DNA of 64,000 bases, from positions 12,586,001 to 12,650,000 of the forward strand of contig OX327702.1 of NCBI GenBank assembly GCA_946807835.1, in the 5' to 3' direction. The DNA comes from Ailanthus altissimus. Its lineage: Eukaryota; Streptophyta; Magnoliopsida; Sapindales; Simaroubaceae. Below, one piece after another: positions 46,195-57,614 of this stretch. The position numbers and the translations under genes were made by a program. The notes beneath the pieces were generated by a model. It was not told the origin of the DNA. It searched no databases and worked only from the letters and a program-made list of their open reading frames with translations. The stretch's first letter is position 1. Each line of letters opens with the position of its first letter.

Positions 46195-46781
46195 AATCCA
46201 AATTGGATAACTTTATCTACCACCTCTACATTGCCTTTAAATGTTCTCATGGCTACTGCCATTACTAATGCTTTGCCCTTACTGTCCCTTATAACCAATC
46301 TGAACCCAACTCTTCTTCTTTTTGCATCCACAAATGCATCCACTTTCATCTTTAACCATTCTCTAGAGGGCTTCTCAAATCTAGGGTTGCAAGATACCCT
46401 TAAATTTCCTTTCTATGCCTTTGCTAGCATTGTTGGAAACTAGATAAGCCTTTGTTCTTACTAGTAATCTTGCATTATCTTCTTGCTTATCATTCAGTAA
46501 GAAGTTATTCCTTTCCCACCAACTTATCCACATCAGCATTGCTATTACTTCTAGCTCTTCTTTATTGATACTAGCCAAAAGATTTTGAAAAAATTGCCAC
46601 ATGTCTATATTATGGATTCTTCTTATGAGACCAATAAATTTGGAGCATTTTCATAGTTGTTTTTTTGTCCTACATCTGATCAATGAGTTAAGTAAATTTC
46701 TTCTTCTCTAAGGCATCTTTGATAGACTGAGTTGTTGATGACTTTCTAAGTCAATAATACAACAGCAATAGGTAGCAGGTT
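46195..46781 (-). pseudogene. LINE ORF2 C-terminal region: cysteine region and RNase H start
   Basis: Minus-strand reading shows a cysteine-rich relic at the right (CCCIIDLESHQQ), then WQFFQNLLASINKEELEVIA and MWISWWERNNFLLND, the 'W..W..RN..' helix that precedes RNase H in plant L1s. The RNase H start follows: REWLKMKVDAFVDAKRRRVG, FRLVIRDSKGKALVMAVA and GNVEVVDKV. The first catalytic aspartate (KVD) is kept. The domain is cut by D2. Confidence 0.85.
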
Positions 46782-49223
46782 TGATAATGAAAAGTATTGA
46801 TTATCCTATGGTACATATATGTGGGTAATGTGTTCATCAATACATAATCATGTATCATATACATTTTACGAGCAACGGAGGTCCAGAAATTTAATTTCTT
46901 AGGTTGATAAACACAATAAATTTTTATGTTATCTCATAAATGAAATTATAAGGATTTGTAGAGAATCGCCTTAACAAGCCTTTAGAATTTGTATTGTAGG
47001 AGTTCCCACCTTAAAGCACACTTGTTTGCAATTTTAGTACCCAACTTTGGTGGGCTTGGATAGATTAGAATGGTAGCTTGTTCCAACAAAGATTTAACAT
47101 CTTAAATCCTAGTTTAACTCTTAAATAAAAGCTTAACACCTTAAGCTTACGACTACAACCATAAAGCTATGATGGTTTCTTATTCAAGTTTATCATTTAA
47201 ATAACAAAACAATTCTATTATAGCTTGTAGAGAATTCGGTCACTTACAAAGAAAAAAGAGAAGTAGAAGTTCAACTCTTGAACATGCCTAACACTTGGAA
47301 TTTTAGAGCTTCTCTCTCTTTCTCTCAATATGGCCGAATGCCCACTTTTCACAAATGAGAAAAAATTTCTTTTTCATTTGCTTCATTTGTTTTCCCTCTA
47401 ATTATCAAGCATTATCCCCCACGTAGTATGGCAACATTTACCACACCCATTTGCCTTTATTTTTGTTTCATTTATTTACAATAAATAAATGAAATAAAAG
47501 ACATACAATTTAAATGGTGTGAATCAATATGGCCAAGAATGGGAGCCAAATGAAATGAAGAAACAATTTCCTCATTTAAGTAATTCAGCCCCCATCATTT
47601 GCCATGCCTATACTTTAGTGTTTGTTTGTAATTATTTAAACAATTTAAATAATCAAACGCATGAATTATTAATTTATAAAAATTTGTAAGTCATCCATTT
47701 GTTTCATTTAATATTTTAATCAAATTAAAAATATGCAACAAATGAATAAATATAATTGTTTGACTTGTAATGATAATATCAAATATTATTATTGTTATTT
47801 TATTCAAAATATTTTTATGAATAAAATAATAATTTTACTTGTCCAACAAGTAAGGTCATTTTGATAATTTCTAAGTCAAATAATAAATGGCCTATAATGT
47901 ATTGCATGTCATCATCCTATTGGTCAACAACTATTGCTAACAAATTGATATACTTAACACTTAAGTCTTGACACATGCACGGGGATACTGAAGTAAATGT
48001 CCGATCTGCTGAAATTTAATGGATTAAAATATTCAATCCGATACGTTGCCTAGTGCACAATGAGTACACTTCATATTGTGGGACTCCTTAGGTCCACGCC
48101 CAATTTGTCAGATGGAATTATTCTGTGACTCCATGATCGACACCCTACGCACAGTCATGAATATTACAAATCAACGTGTTAGACCATATAATGTGAGATC
48201 GTAACGCATACGTCTTGCTTATGGCAGACAAGTATCTACCATTTATATCCTAGAAGAGTAGGGATATAGATGATCGCTAACAAATCCCTATGCGCTCATC
48301 CATAAACTTATCTCTAGACATGTATTTTGATAAATAATATACACAAACACCTTTGCAATATTGTTTAACCTTATGGGAAACTCTTTTCTCGGGTTTATTA
48401 CTCATGGCCTTAAGTTTTACTGATGTACAGTCTCAGAGTATCCAGATATCTCACTTGTGTGAGCTAACCTATCCCATATCTGGATACACTAGACTTTATA
48501 AACATCGGACCATGCCCAACAATACGTAGCAGTCATACCATAAAAGGTTTCTAACATACATAAAACCAAAGTATGGTGGATCACTCACAAGACTACCATA
48601 GTGTTTAGGTCAAAGGACAGTGCATACTAAACTCGAGAGGACTTACTATTAACAACTTCATGGTACATTTATTGTGGTCCTCATTGAAGCATTCAGTATC
48701 TAGTTCTTACTGAATACCCATATGCTATACGAGCTTCCGATAAGCCCATGGTCAGTTAAGAATAACCATCCAAATTATTCAGATATAGTCATACACTGGT
48801 TTATGACAAAGGGTTCCACCAACAGACCTGCATCGATGGATCAAACCAAGAACATCATATTTGAGAATAGACGTGCATAATAACATTTCTTATCACCTAT
48901 TACAACTTCTTATACTATGTTATTACTAGTGTACTCTCAGGTCTTTGTCCCGTTACAGATAAGGTTCTATCTCTTTTGATTTTACTGATTGTTATAACCT
49001 GTTAACTCTTTAGCATTTATAATTTTAAGCGATGTTAACTCTTAACGCTGATCTAAACTCTTTTATACCGATCTAAACTCTTTCAGATCATACAAATTCT
49101 GTAGCGTTACAAGCATTATACCATTTAATTAATGTAATTAGTGATTTAATAAAATACGCATCATATAAATATTGCCAAATTAAATATGCATACAATTTGA
49201 GATCATGAACACAAAGCCCAACA
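46782..49223 (-). repeat. 3' LTR of copia H
   Basis: Its minus-strand start is TGTTGGGCTTTGTGTTC (49223). The left end is less certain; I place it at TGATAATGAAAAG because the block that follows aligns with other LTR ends (GGGTAATGTGTTCATCA). The conserved core is at about 48460-48640. U3-type AACTCTT repeats lie at about 48950-49090. Confidence 0.78.
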
Positions 49224-49629
49224 AACTCCCACTTGTTCTAGTGTCATTCATAGTGGTATCTAATACCTATGGATTCCACGTGTTTCTAAAACACCTTTAG
49301 AGTTAAAGCCTTAGTTAGTAGGTCCGCTACATCATTTAAAAAGTAAACTCAAATTATTACATCTCTCCTAACCAAGATTTCTCAAATTATATGATATTTC
49401 CTCTCTATATGCTTAGATCTCTAGTGTGCTCTTGGCTGTTTGGCTTGTATAATGGCCCCTTTATTGTCACAAAATAATAGGATAAGATCCATCAAATTTG
49501 GGATTATTCTGAACTCGATGACATACTTGCGTATCCACACTATTTTTTTTGTTGCCTCAGAGGCGGCGATATATTCCACTTTCATTGTTGAATCAGTTGC
49601 ATATCCCTGTTTGGTGCTCTTCTTAAAAG

Positions 49630-52600
49630 TGTGCTAATACTCTAGGGTGCGTGCATGTGGTGCATGTTTACTACACTAACATTTACGCATCTCATACATA
49701 AATTAGTGCAACAAAAGTGAAAATATTTATTTTCTAGTGCAACAAACACATTAAAATTTAAGCTTTATTATTGTAATGAAAATAGAGAATCACCTGTCAA
49801 GCCTTTGAAAATTACAGAAATCAGAGTCCATTACGAAGCGCACTCATTGACAATTCTAGGATCCAACTAGGGTAGGCTTGGATCGCTAGAATAGTAGCAT
49901 CAATTTTTAACAATAGTGTTTAACTTTTAAATACCATAGTGATTAACTCTTAATCAGCTTGGTTAACACTTAACCATAACTTAGACTCTTTAAGCTTGGG
50001 AATATGGTTAAATACTTTAACAATTTGTTCAACTCTTTGAACATTGTGATGAAGGCAATGAAATGGTTTTGTTTATGTTTAACTTTCAAACACAAATAAT
50101 GATTAACTCTTAATCACCTTGGTTAACTCTTAACCATTTGTTTAACTCTTTATCTTAGTAATCAAAGCAATGAAATAATTTTGTTTATTCAACTCTTGAA
50201 TTGCAAAATATAAACTTTAAGCTGTTAGGGTTGTGCCTACGTGCCATCCCAGTTTTGTATGAATATTTGATATCTATACAGAGTATAGTTTGTTATAACG
50301 CTAATTATCTTTTAATTATATGGTTTAATGCTTGTTACACTATAGACTTTGTTTTATCTGAAGAAGTTCAGATACGGTCTAAAGGAGTTTAGACTGGTGC
50401 TAAAAGTTAGCAAATATTCTAATAGTTGGAGCATTGTCTGTAACAGGACAAAGACCTCAGAATAAGCTAATAATGATATAGTTGCAATAGGTTGCTAGGA
50501 TATGTCATTATGCAAGCATGTTCTCAAATACATAGTTCCTGAGCTATTTCTACTAACACAGGTCTGTTAGTAGATACTATTAATTTATATAGATCAGTGT
50601 ATGTCTATATCTATCGGGTACAGCTGATTATTCTTAGCTGACCAGGATCTTAGAGATTGTATAGGCATATAGGTATTCAATTATAACTGAGTACTGAACA
50701 GACTCATGAGGACCCCAATAGACATCTTATGTTGCCGTCAATAGAAGGTCCTCTCGAGTTGTGTAGTATATGTAGTCCTCTGACCTGAGCACCACGGTGG
50801 GCTTGTGAGTTATCCAACATGCTTTGGTTCCACGCATGTTAGAGGCTTTTCATGGTCTGACTACTGGGTGTCGCTGGGTATGGTCCTATGCTCATAGATA
50901 TGGGATCTATCAGCTCTCATAGAGAGTGATATATCTAGATGCTCCAAGATAGTATCTCAAAAAAGTCTTATGGCCATAAGCAGTTAACCCGAAAAGGTGT
51001 TTCCATGGGTTAAACAATATGGCAAAGAGTTTTGCTCATATTGTTCAATTGAGATACCATTCTGGAGATAGGTTTATGGATGAGCATATGGGGATTTGAC
51101 GGTGTGAATCTATGTCCCTACATATCCAATATATATATAATTGAAAGACTATACGTATGCATTGTAACCTCAACTTATATGGTTCAACGCTTCGATTTGT
51201 ATATTCGTGACGTGTGCGTAGGGCATGACTCACAGACTTATGGAATAGTTCCATTTGACAAATCGAGCGTGGACCTAGGGAGTCTCACAATATGGAGTGT
51301 ACTCATTGTGTACTGGGGCAGAGTACTAGATTAAATTATTTAATCTAGTAATATTCATCGTAACCACATAAATGTGTGCATGTGTGTATTTAAGCGTTAA
51401 ATATAACAGTTAATTAATAATTATTGTTCACTAATTATAAAGTGACACGTGACGCATTGTGGGCCCTCGGTTGAGTTTATCCAAGTGTGGGGTTTGGTGA
51501 CACCCGCTAAGGGGTATACTTGGTAACTATTTATGAGGGGTAAAATGGTCATTTCACACTTTGATTATTTAAATATTAAATAATCAAATATCTCTAATAT
51601 TTTATATTATTATATAATATTTTATATTATTATATAATATTTTATTTATAATAATATAATATATATAATGCATGATAGTTGTCATGCATTATATATATAA
51701 TATTATTATTATAGTTTTATATTATTATATTTTGCCAACAAAGCTACTTTTTATTATATTATATTGTGATATTATTTTTTTAATATTAAGAGATATATAT
51801 GTGTGTGATGAATTGAAACGGAAAAGCAAGGAAAAGAGAAGAATCGGAATTGAAACAAAACGAAAAAGAAAAGAAAAGAAAGAAACATAATGCTATTTTC
51901 CTTTCTTCATTTCCGTTTCATGCTCTAAGTTAGAGAAGCAATTGTTGCTTCTATTTCTACTCTTTTGCACCGTGAGAGAGACAAGAGCAAGTTTAAGAAT
52001 CGACCATTTGGATTAAGAGTTAATCCTACGTTGAATAAATGAGCTGCTGTTTTAGATAATCAAGTCCACCAAATTTGATAACTAGAACTGACAACCAGTA
52101 CAACTTCAGGCGGATTTCGAATGTATACGTGTAAAACGTTACACGTATTGGTAATTTTTCAATTTTATCATTTATATATTAATTTGATTAATATATGATT
52201 AATTTGATTAATATATTATTAATGTGTTAATTTTATGTTTTTATATTCCACTGCGTTAAAATATGTATTCGATGCGTATTTTTGAATTAACACACTATCA
52301 CATGCATACACCTGAACACAGTAAATCCCTTACACAAGCTTTATCATCCATGGCTACCTTTTAAAAGATGAAGATAATGAATAGTATTTCAACAATTGAA
52401 ATGCAAAAAGCTCTCGTCTTCTTCTCTCATTACTAAACCATCATAGTTTGCCAAATGAAACATTTTGCATTATAAGGAAATTTCCTTACACAATTTTTGG
52501 AGACATACGGCCCACCAAGAATGGCTCACCATGCTTCCACCATTTGCCATTTTTTCTTATTTTTTAATTAAATAAAATAAAACAAAACATGTGCACTATT

Positions 52601-54388
52601 GTTTACATGGAGTGGCCAAAGACTTGGCAAAATGGTGCCAATTTTGCTCCTTATTATGTTTGTTCATATTCTGTCTCATTTTGGCAAGTCAAAGCATGCC
52701 CCACCAAACCATGCTTTCATACCATCATGTTTCCTCATTTATTTATTCAAATAACAAACAAATTAAAACATGTGATGAACTAAATTTGACAAGGCTATTA
52801 TATATGTATTCAAATAATGTAAATTCCTTTACATTATTTAATTGCAAACAATTTGCATAATACATTTTAAAATTAGTACTATAAAATTATTTGACTTAAA
52901 AATATATTAATAACAATTATTAATATAATTATTTATTCAAAACATTTTTTGAATAATTAAATGACTTTATTTGTCTCAGTAGCAAGGTCATTTTGATAAT
53001 TACAAAGTCAAACAATAAATGGCCTACAATGTGCCATGTGTCATTATTCTATTGGTCAACAATTATTGTTAACCAATTAAGGCACTTAACTCTTAAGTCT
53101 TGACACGTGTACCTCCTGAGGGAAATTGAAACAAATATCCAGTTTACTGAAATTTACTGGATTGAACTATTCAACCCGGTATGCTGCCTAAGTGCACAAC
53201 GAATACACTACATATTGTGAAACTTCCTAGGTCCACGCTGATTTGTCAAATGAAATTGTTCCATGAGTCTGTGATCAATGCCTCACGCACATATCACAAA
53301 TAATACAAATCAACGCGTTAGACCGTACAAGCCGAGGTAATAATATATTTGTATAATCCTTTCGTCACCTATATCCTGGATAAGCTGATATATAGATTAC
53401 CACCGTCAAATCTCTACGTGCACACCATGAACCCATCTATAAATTTGTATCTCAATGAACAATATACACAAACATCTTTGTGATATTATTCAACCCTACG
53501 GAAAACATTTTTTTTTCCAGGTTTATGCTTGTGGCAACAAGACTTTCTAAAATACAATCTTGGAGTATCAAGATATACAACTCACCAATGTGAGCTGACG
53601 AATCCCATGTCTACATACATTGAACTCTATAAGCATCAAACCATACCCAGTGACAAGTAGCGATTAAACTATGAAAGGTCTCTGACCGATGTAGAACCAA
53701 AGCATGATGGATCACTCACAAGCCTAACGTAGCATTTAGGTCAAAGGATCATGAATATTACTCAAATCGAGAGGACTCACTATTACGGCTTTATAAGATA
53801 TCTATTAAGGTCCTTGTGAGTCAGTTCAATACTCAGTTCTTACTGAATACTTGTACGCTTATATGAGCTTTTGGTAAGCACATAGTCAGCTAAGAATAAC
53901 CATCTATACCATACAGATATAACATACACTAATCTATAAAAAATGGATTCATCGATAGACCCGTACCGATGAAAATAGGCTAGAAATATAGTGTTTGAGA
54001 ATATACTTGCATAATGACATTTCCTAGCACTTATTATAACTCTTTGTAACTATGTCATTACTAGTATGCCGTCAGGTCTTTGTGTTGTTACTGACAAGGC
54101 TCTAACTCCTTAGATTTCACTGATTATTATAATCTGCTAACTCTTAGCAATACTAATTAGCAATGATAATTCTTAGTATTTATAACTTTCAGTGTTGCTA
54201 ACGTTTAGCCCTGGTCTAAACTCTTTTAGGTCAAATCTAAACTCCTTCAGATCATACAATGTCTGTAGCATAACAAGCATTATACCATTTATCATAATAT
54301 TAATGATTATAATTAAAATGTATATTGTATAAATATTAACAATTATATTCATACAATATTAGAATGACACGTAAGCACTAACTCACCA
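49630..54388 (-). repeat. Copia LTR I, minus strand, split by LTR J
   Basis: The segments 49630-50222 and 52335-54388 join as one minus-strand LTR of about 2.6 kb. The minus-strand start is TGGTGAGTTAGTGCTTACG; the left end carries CTCTAGGGTGCGTGCATGTGG, the terminal block of this family. The conserved core is at about 53600-53780. TTAACTCTTAA repeats lie at 49905-50165. It interrupts the RNase H of H. I see no clean TSD, so the left end may be off by a few bases. Confidence 0.78.
50223..52334 (+). repeat. Copia solo LTR J, plus strand
   Basis: It starts TGTTAGGGTTGTGCC and ends ...GTAAATCCCTTACA (2112 bases). The flanks TAAGC (50218-50222) and CAAGC (52335-52339) are a TSD with one change. 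The conserved core is at about 50780-50930. AT-only repeats lie at 51590-51780. No primer site or coding region follows, so it is a solo LTR; it belongs with B and K. Confidence 0.88.
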
Positions 54389-54955
54389 CAGTATCGTTAA
54401 GGATGAATACATATCTAGATGTAGACTTTCTATCATCTAGATCAGACTGAAAGTCTGAATCTATATATCCTCTAACCGGCAAATCACTATCTCCATAAAT
54501 TAGAAACCCTTTGTACTCAGAAGGTATTTAAGGACATCTTTGACTGCTATCTGATGACTGTCACCTAGATTATAATAGTACCGGCTAGTAACACTTACAG
54601 CCATACTGATGTCAGGTCTAGTGCACATCATAGCATACTTCAAGCTTTCTACAGTTGACACATATGGCATGTTAGACATTTTAACACTTTCATCTTTTAT
54701 CTATAGAGACATTCTCCTTGAAATATGAATGTTATGTCTATAAGGTACATTAGTTATCTTTTAGTTAGTGAAATTGTACTTTTCCAAGACACTATCGATG
54801 TATGAAAATTAGGAGAGTCCTATTAGCTTCCTAGCACTATCTCTCTAAATCTTTATAATCAGCATATATGAAGCCTCTTCTATCATGGATAGCTTTTCAT
54901 TCAAGGCAACAAAATATCCACTCCTTACAGTGTATTTCCCTATCCTATTATAATG

Positions 54956-56560
54956 CCAACAAACCACATTTTTTATTTTTTCCAAGGGATGTGGAATTTT
55001 GAGGAATTGATTAACATCTTCCTCCAGTAAAAAAAATGCTTTATTAGGTCTTCCCTTAAATTTTTATCTTCATCAAGAATGAGCTCCATTTTGCTGTCAT
55101 TTGGAAGTAGCTTCTGAGATATTGACCTGAGTGTAGAAATTCTGAGAATCCATTTGTTATTAACTATCTTATTCCTTTGTCCAAGATCTACCTCCCCTAT
55201 AGGATGATCCTCCATACATAGAAGGGATTGTGTCATATCTTAACTTTTAGAAATTTCTTGTCTCTCAAGTATTTGGCCTTTGAAATTTTGTTTGCTAAAG
55301 ATACTAGATTCTACATTAACTTGCATCATCGCTTTGCTAAAAGAGCTTGATTAAAGCAACTAAAATATTTGAAGCCTAAGCCTCTATCTCCTTCCCCTGA
55401 CTCATTCTTTTCTAACCAACCTAATGAATCTTTCTTCATCCTTTTTTTATCCCTACCATAACCTTGCAAGATATTTTTATATCTCATCACACATGCTTCT
55501 AGGAAATTTAAAGACACTCATAGCATAAGTGAGAACTGCTTTGATAACAACTTCTTTCCCTTCACATGAAAAAAACTTTTCCTGTCATCATCTAATTACC
55601 TTAACTATCTTTATTTTGACTTCAATGGAGATAAGCTTTTTATTTCTTCCTACCATGGAAGGTAAGCTTAGATATTTCTCATGAATTGATACAACTTTAA
55701 GTTGAAAAAACATCCTTCAAATGATGTCTTGATCTCTTACCACATTTAAGCTGAAGAAAATTAAGGATTTCTCATAGTTGAAAATTCAACCAGATGCCTT
55801 ACCATAACACTTAAAGATTTGCTTGAGTTGGGTGCATTCCTGAACTGTGGCTCTTACAAAAATTAGGTTATCATTAGCAAATAAAAGGTGGGTTACTATC
55901 AAACAGCTATTAAACTTGACCCATAATAATTTTCTTATTCTCAGCTTTGATGAGTAAGGATGAAAACACTTCAACACAAAGAATAAAGAGGTATAGTGAA
56001 AGATGGCAGTCCTACCTCAAACCTCATTCTGCATGAAAACAATCTTTATTTCCTCATTCAGTAATACTGAGAAAGTAATGGTTAAGATACACCTCATAAC
56101 TTGATCAAAGGCTTTATTAATATCTAGATTAAAGGCACCATATCATTCATTTCCTTTCTTTTTACTTCTAACTTTTGTAAACACTCATAACCAATGACTA
56201 CGTTGTCACTAATCAAATGATTAGGAATGAATGCACTCTAGTTTGGGGCTATAATTCTATCTAAAATTTTCTTTAGCCTATTTGCCTAACTTTTGCAATA
56301 AAATCGATTAATTACATCACAAAGACTGATCCTATAATCAGTTGGTTTCTAAGGGTTTTGAATTTTAGAGATCATTGCAAATAGCATGTGATTTAGGGCT
56401 ACAAGGTTACCTTTATTGTTTAGGATATAGAGATAAACTCCGATTATGTCTTTTCCAACTTGCTTCCAATGCTTTTGAAAAACATTAGCAGATAATCCAT
56501 ATGTTCCTAAAGCTTTTAAGGGGTTAACCTACGATACTACCCCGATAACTTCTTCCCTTG
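54956..56560 (-). pseudogene. LINE reverse transcriptase and connection region
   Basis: Minus-strand reading from right to left gives RT relics, then VTHLLFANDNLIFVRATVQE at about 55840-55895 (the FADD catalytic box of L1 RT, here FAND). It is followed by CTQLKQIFKCYGKASG, WLEKNESGEGDRGLGFKYFS and FNQALLAKR (55326-55400). Then come NNKWILRISTLRSISQKLLP and DLIKHFFYWRKM in the post-RT region. Stops and shifts break it throughout. The first catalytic aspartate is asparagine. Confidence 0.87.
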
Positions 56561-57614
56561 TAAAGGGCTTAATCAGCTCCTTTATTCATTACTTTTGACA
56601 TTTTTGTAGAGTTTCCATTCCGCTTTCCATCTAAAGATTGGAAGATGCAAATAGTTGAATAAAGTAATCACATATTATTTGCCTTATGCCTTCTTCATCT
56701 TAAATCCATTCTCTTGATTCAGTCAACAGGCCTTTAATTTTATTCCTTTTCCTTATTTGACTAGTATAAGCATGAAAACATCTTGTGTTTTTGTCCTCAT
56801 TTTTCAACCAAGTTATTTTGGACCTCTATCTTTAATTGATCTCTTCCTCTTGTAAAAAATTATCCATCTGCAATTTCAAGCTATAAATCTCACTATTAGT
56901 CTCGTATTATTGGTTGTTGATCCTACATTACCTTAACTCCCTTGAACTTTTATCTAGCTTACTTCTTCTTCCTCCAAACTTCTTCCTACTCCATTACCTT
57001 AGCACCTTTTTTTATCCTTTTAATTTCATCCATGAATCTTTCAACAGCTCCACTCTCAAATCCCCATTTATCTCTCAAACTTTATTCATTCTTTCATTAC
57101 AGTCTTTAAAAATCCCACATATCTTCATAATGGAAGCTAACTCCTCTTCACTTCTTCCTTAATAGCCAGTTGTCTTTTTTATAAGCATCCACCATTATTG
57201 GATAGTGATCTAAGCTTGTGGAAATTAAGTAGGACATCTTGTATCTTTTATAATATGCCTTTATCCCTCATTACAAAGAAATATGTCAAGCCTTTCTTCT
57301 ATCAAATGAGGACCAAATTTTCTATTACACCATATTAATAAAAAAAATCTAGTTCATCCTATATTGGCTAGCTCATAAATTTTTGTTGCCTCTCTGAACT
57401 CTTCTATTGCTCTTGTGTCTCTCGATTGCCTTCATTCTTCTCTTCTAGCCACATAATCTCATTGAAATCCTTGTAAAAAATCCAAGGTATATGCTTATCT
57501 GAGCTAACCTCTTTAATACATTCCAATTGTGCTTTTTTTGGTTCATTCCAACATACCATAAATTTTAATAAACCTCTATACTATATTCTTTCTTTTCCTC
57601 TACCTTTGAGTTCA
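56561..57614 (-). pseudogene. LINE endonuclease C-terminal part and linker
   Basis: The minus strand gives CWNEPKKAQLECIKEVSS and HIPWIFYKDFNEIMWLEEKN at about 57430-57560, the 'PW...GDFNEI' box of AP-type LINE endonucleases with G-D changed to K-D. GPHLIEERLDIF (ERLDR-like) and SGIW-type linker residues follow, then the coiled region before RT (WSRKKFGGRRSKLDKSS). A frame on the plus strand at 56914-57162 is an antisense shadow. Confidence 0.8.

Larger units (their letters stand above)
46782..54955 (-). mobile_element. Copia element H, minus strand, 5'-truncated
   Basis: The 3' LTR lies at the left (about 46782-49223), then a purine tract (AACTCCCACTTGTTCT on the plus strand), RNase H, and the RT C-terminus up to about 54955. 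The RNase H is split by solo LTR I. The rest of pol, gag and the 5' LTR are missing at the right, where LINE sequence resumes. With no second LTR there is no TSD to test; a deletion after insertion is the likely cause. Confidence 0.82.
49230..54955 (-). pseudogene. Copia RNase H and RT C-terminus of element H
   Basis: Left of LTR I (49230-49629), the minus strand gives KSTKQGYATDSTMKVEYIAA, LFCDNKGAI and RKYHII. Right of it (54389-54955) it gives DSDFQSDLDDRKSTS, TRPDISMAVS and EEASYM with LIGLS. The halves abut in the middle of the RNase H loop (RYVFILN...KSTKQG). Many stops are present. The order matches element C. Confidence 0.85.
41105..57614 (-). mobile_element. L1-type LINE, interrupted by three insertions
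   Basis: Minus-strand pieces read in the L1 order: endonuclease (about 56900-57610), reverse transcriptase and connection region (54956-56560), C-terminal cysteine region and RNase H (46195-46781, 43335-43411, 41105-41322), then an A-rich tail AAAAAATAAAAAAAGC at 41105. Interruptions are solo LTR K, gypsy LTR D2 and copia H. At the H site some LINE sequence between the two sides also appears lost. The N-terminal part of ORF2 is missing beyond about 57610, and no ORF1 is seen. No LINE TSD was found. Confidence 0.82.

Noticed and set aside
46733..46781. Left end of LTR H at TGTTGATGAC (46733)
   Set aside because: The next 49 bases read better as the LINE cysteine region, and alignment with other LTR ends supports a border near 46782; the exact base stays uncertain.
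56914..57162. Plus-strand 82-codon frame as a gene
   Set aside because: It is antisense to the LINE region between endonuclease and RT, whose minus-strand translation matches the family.
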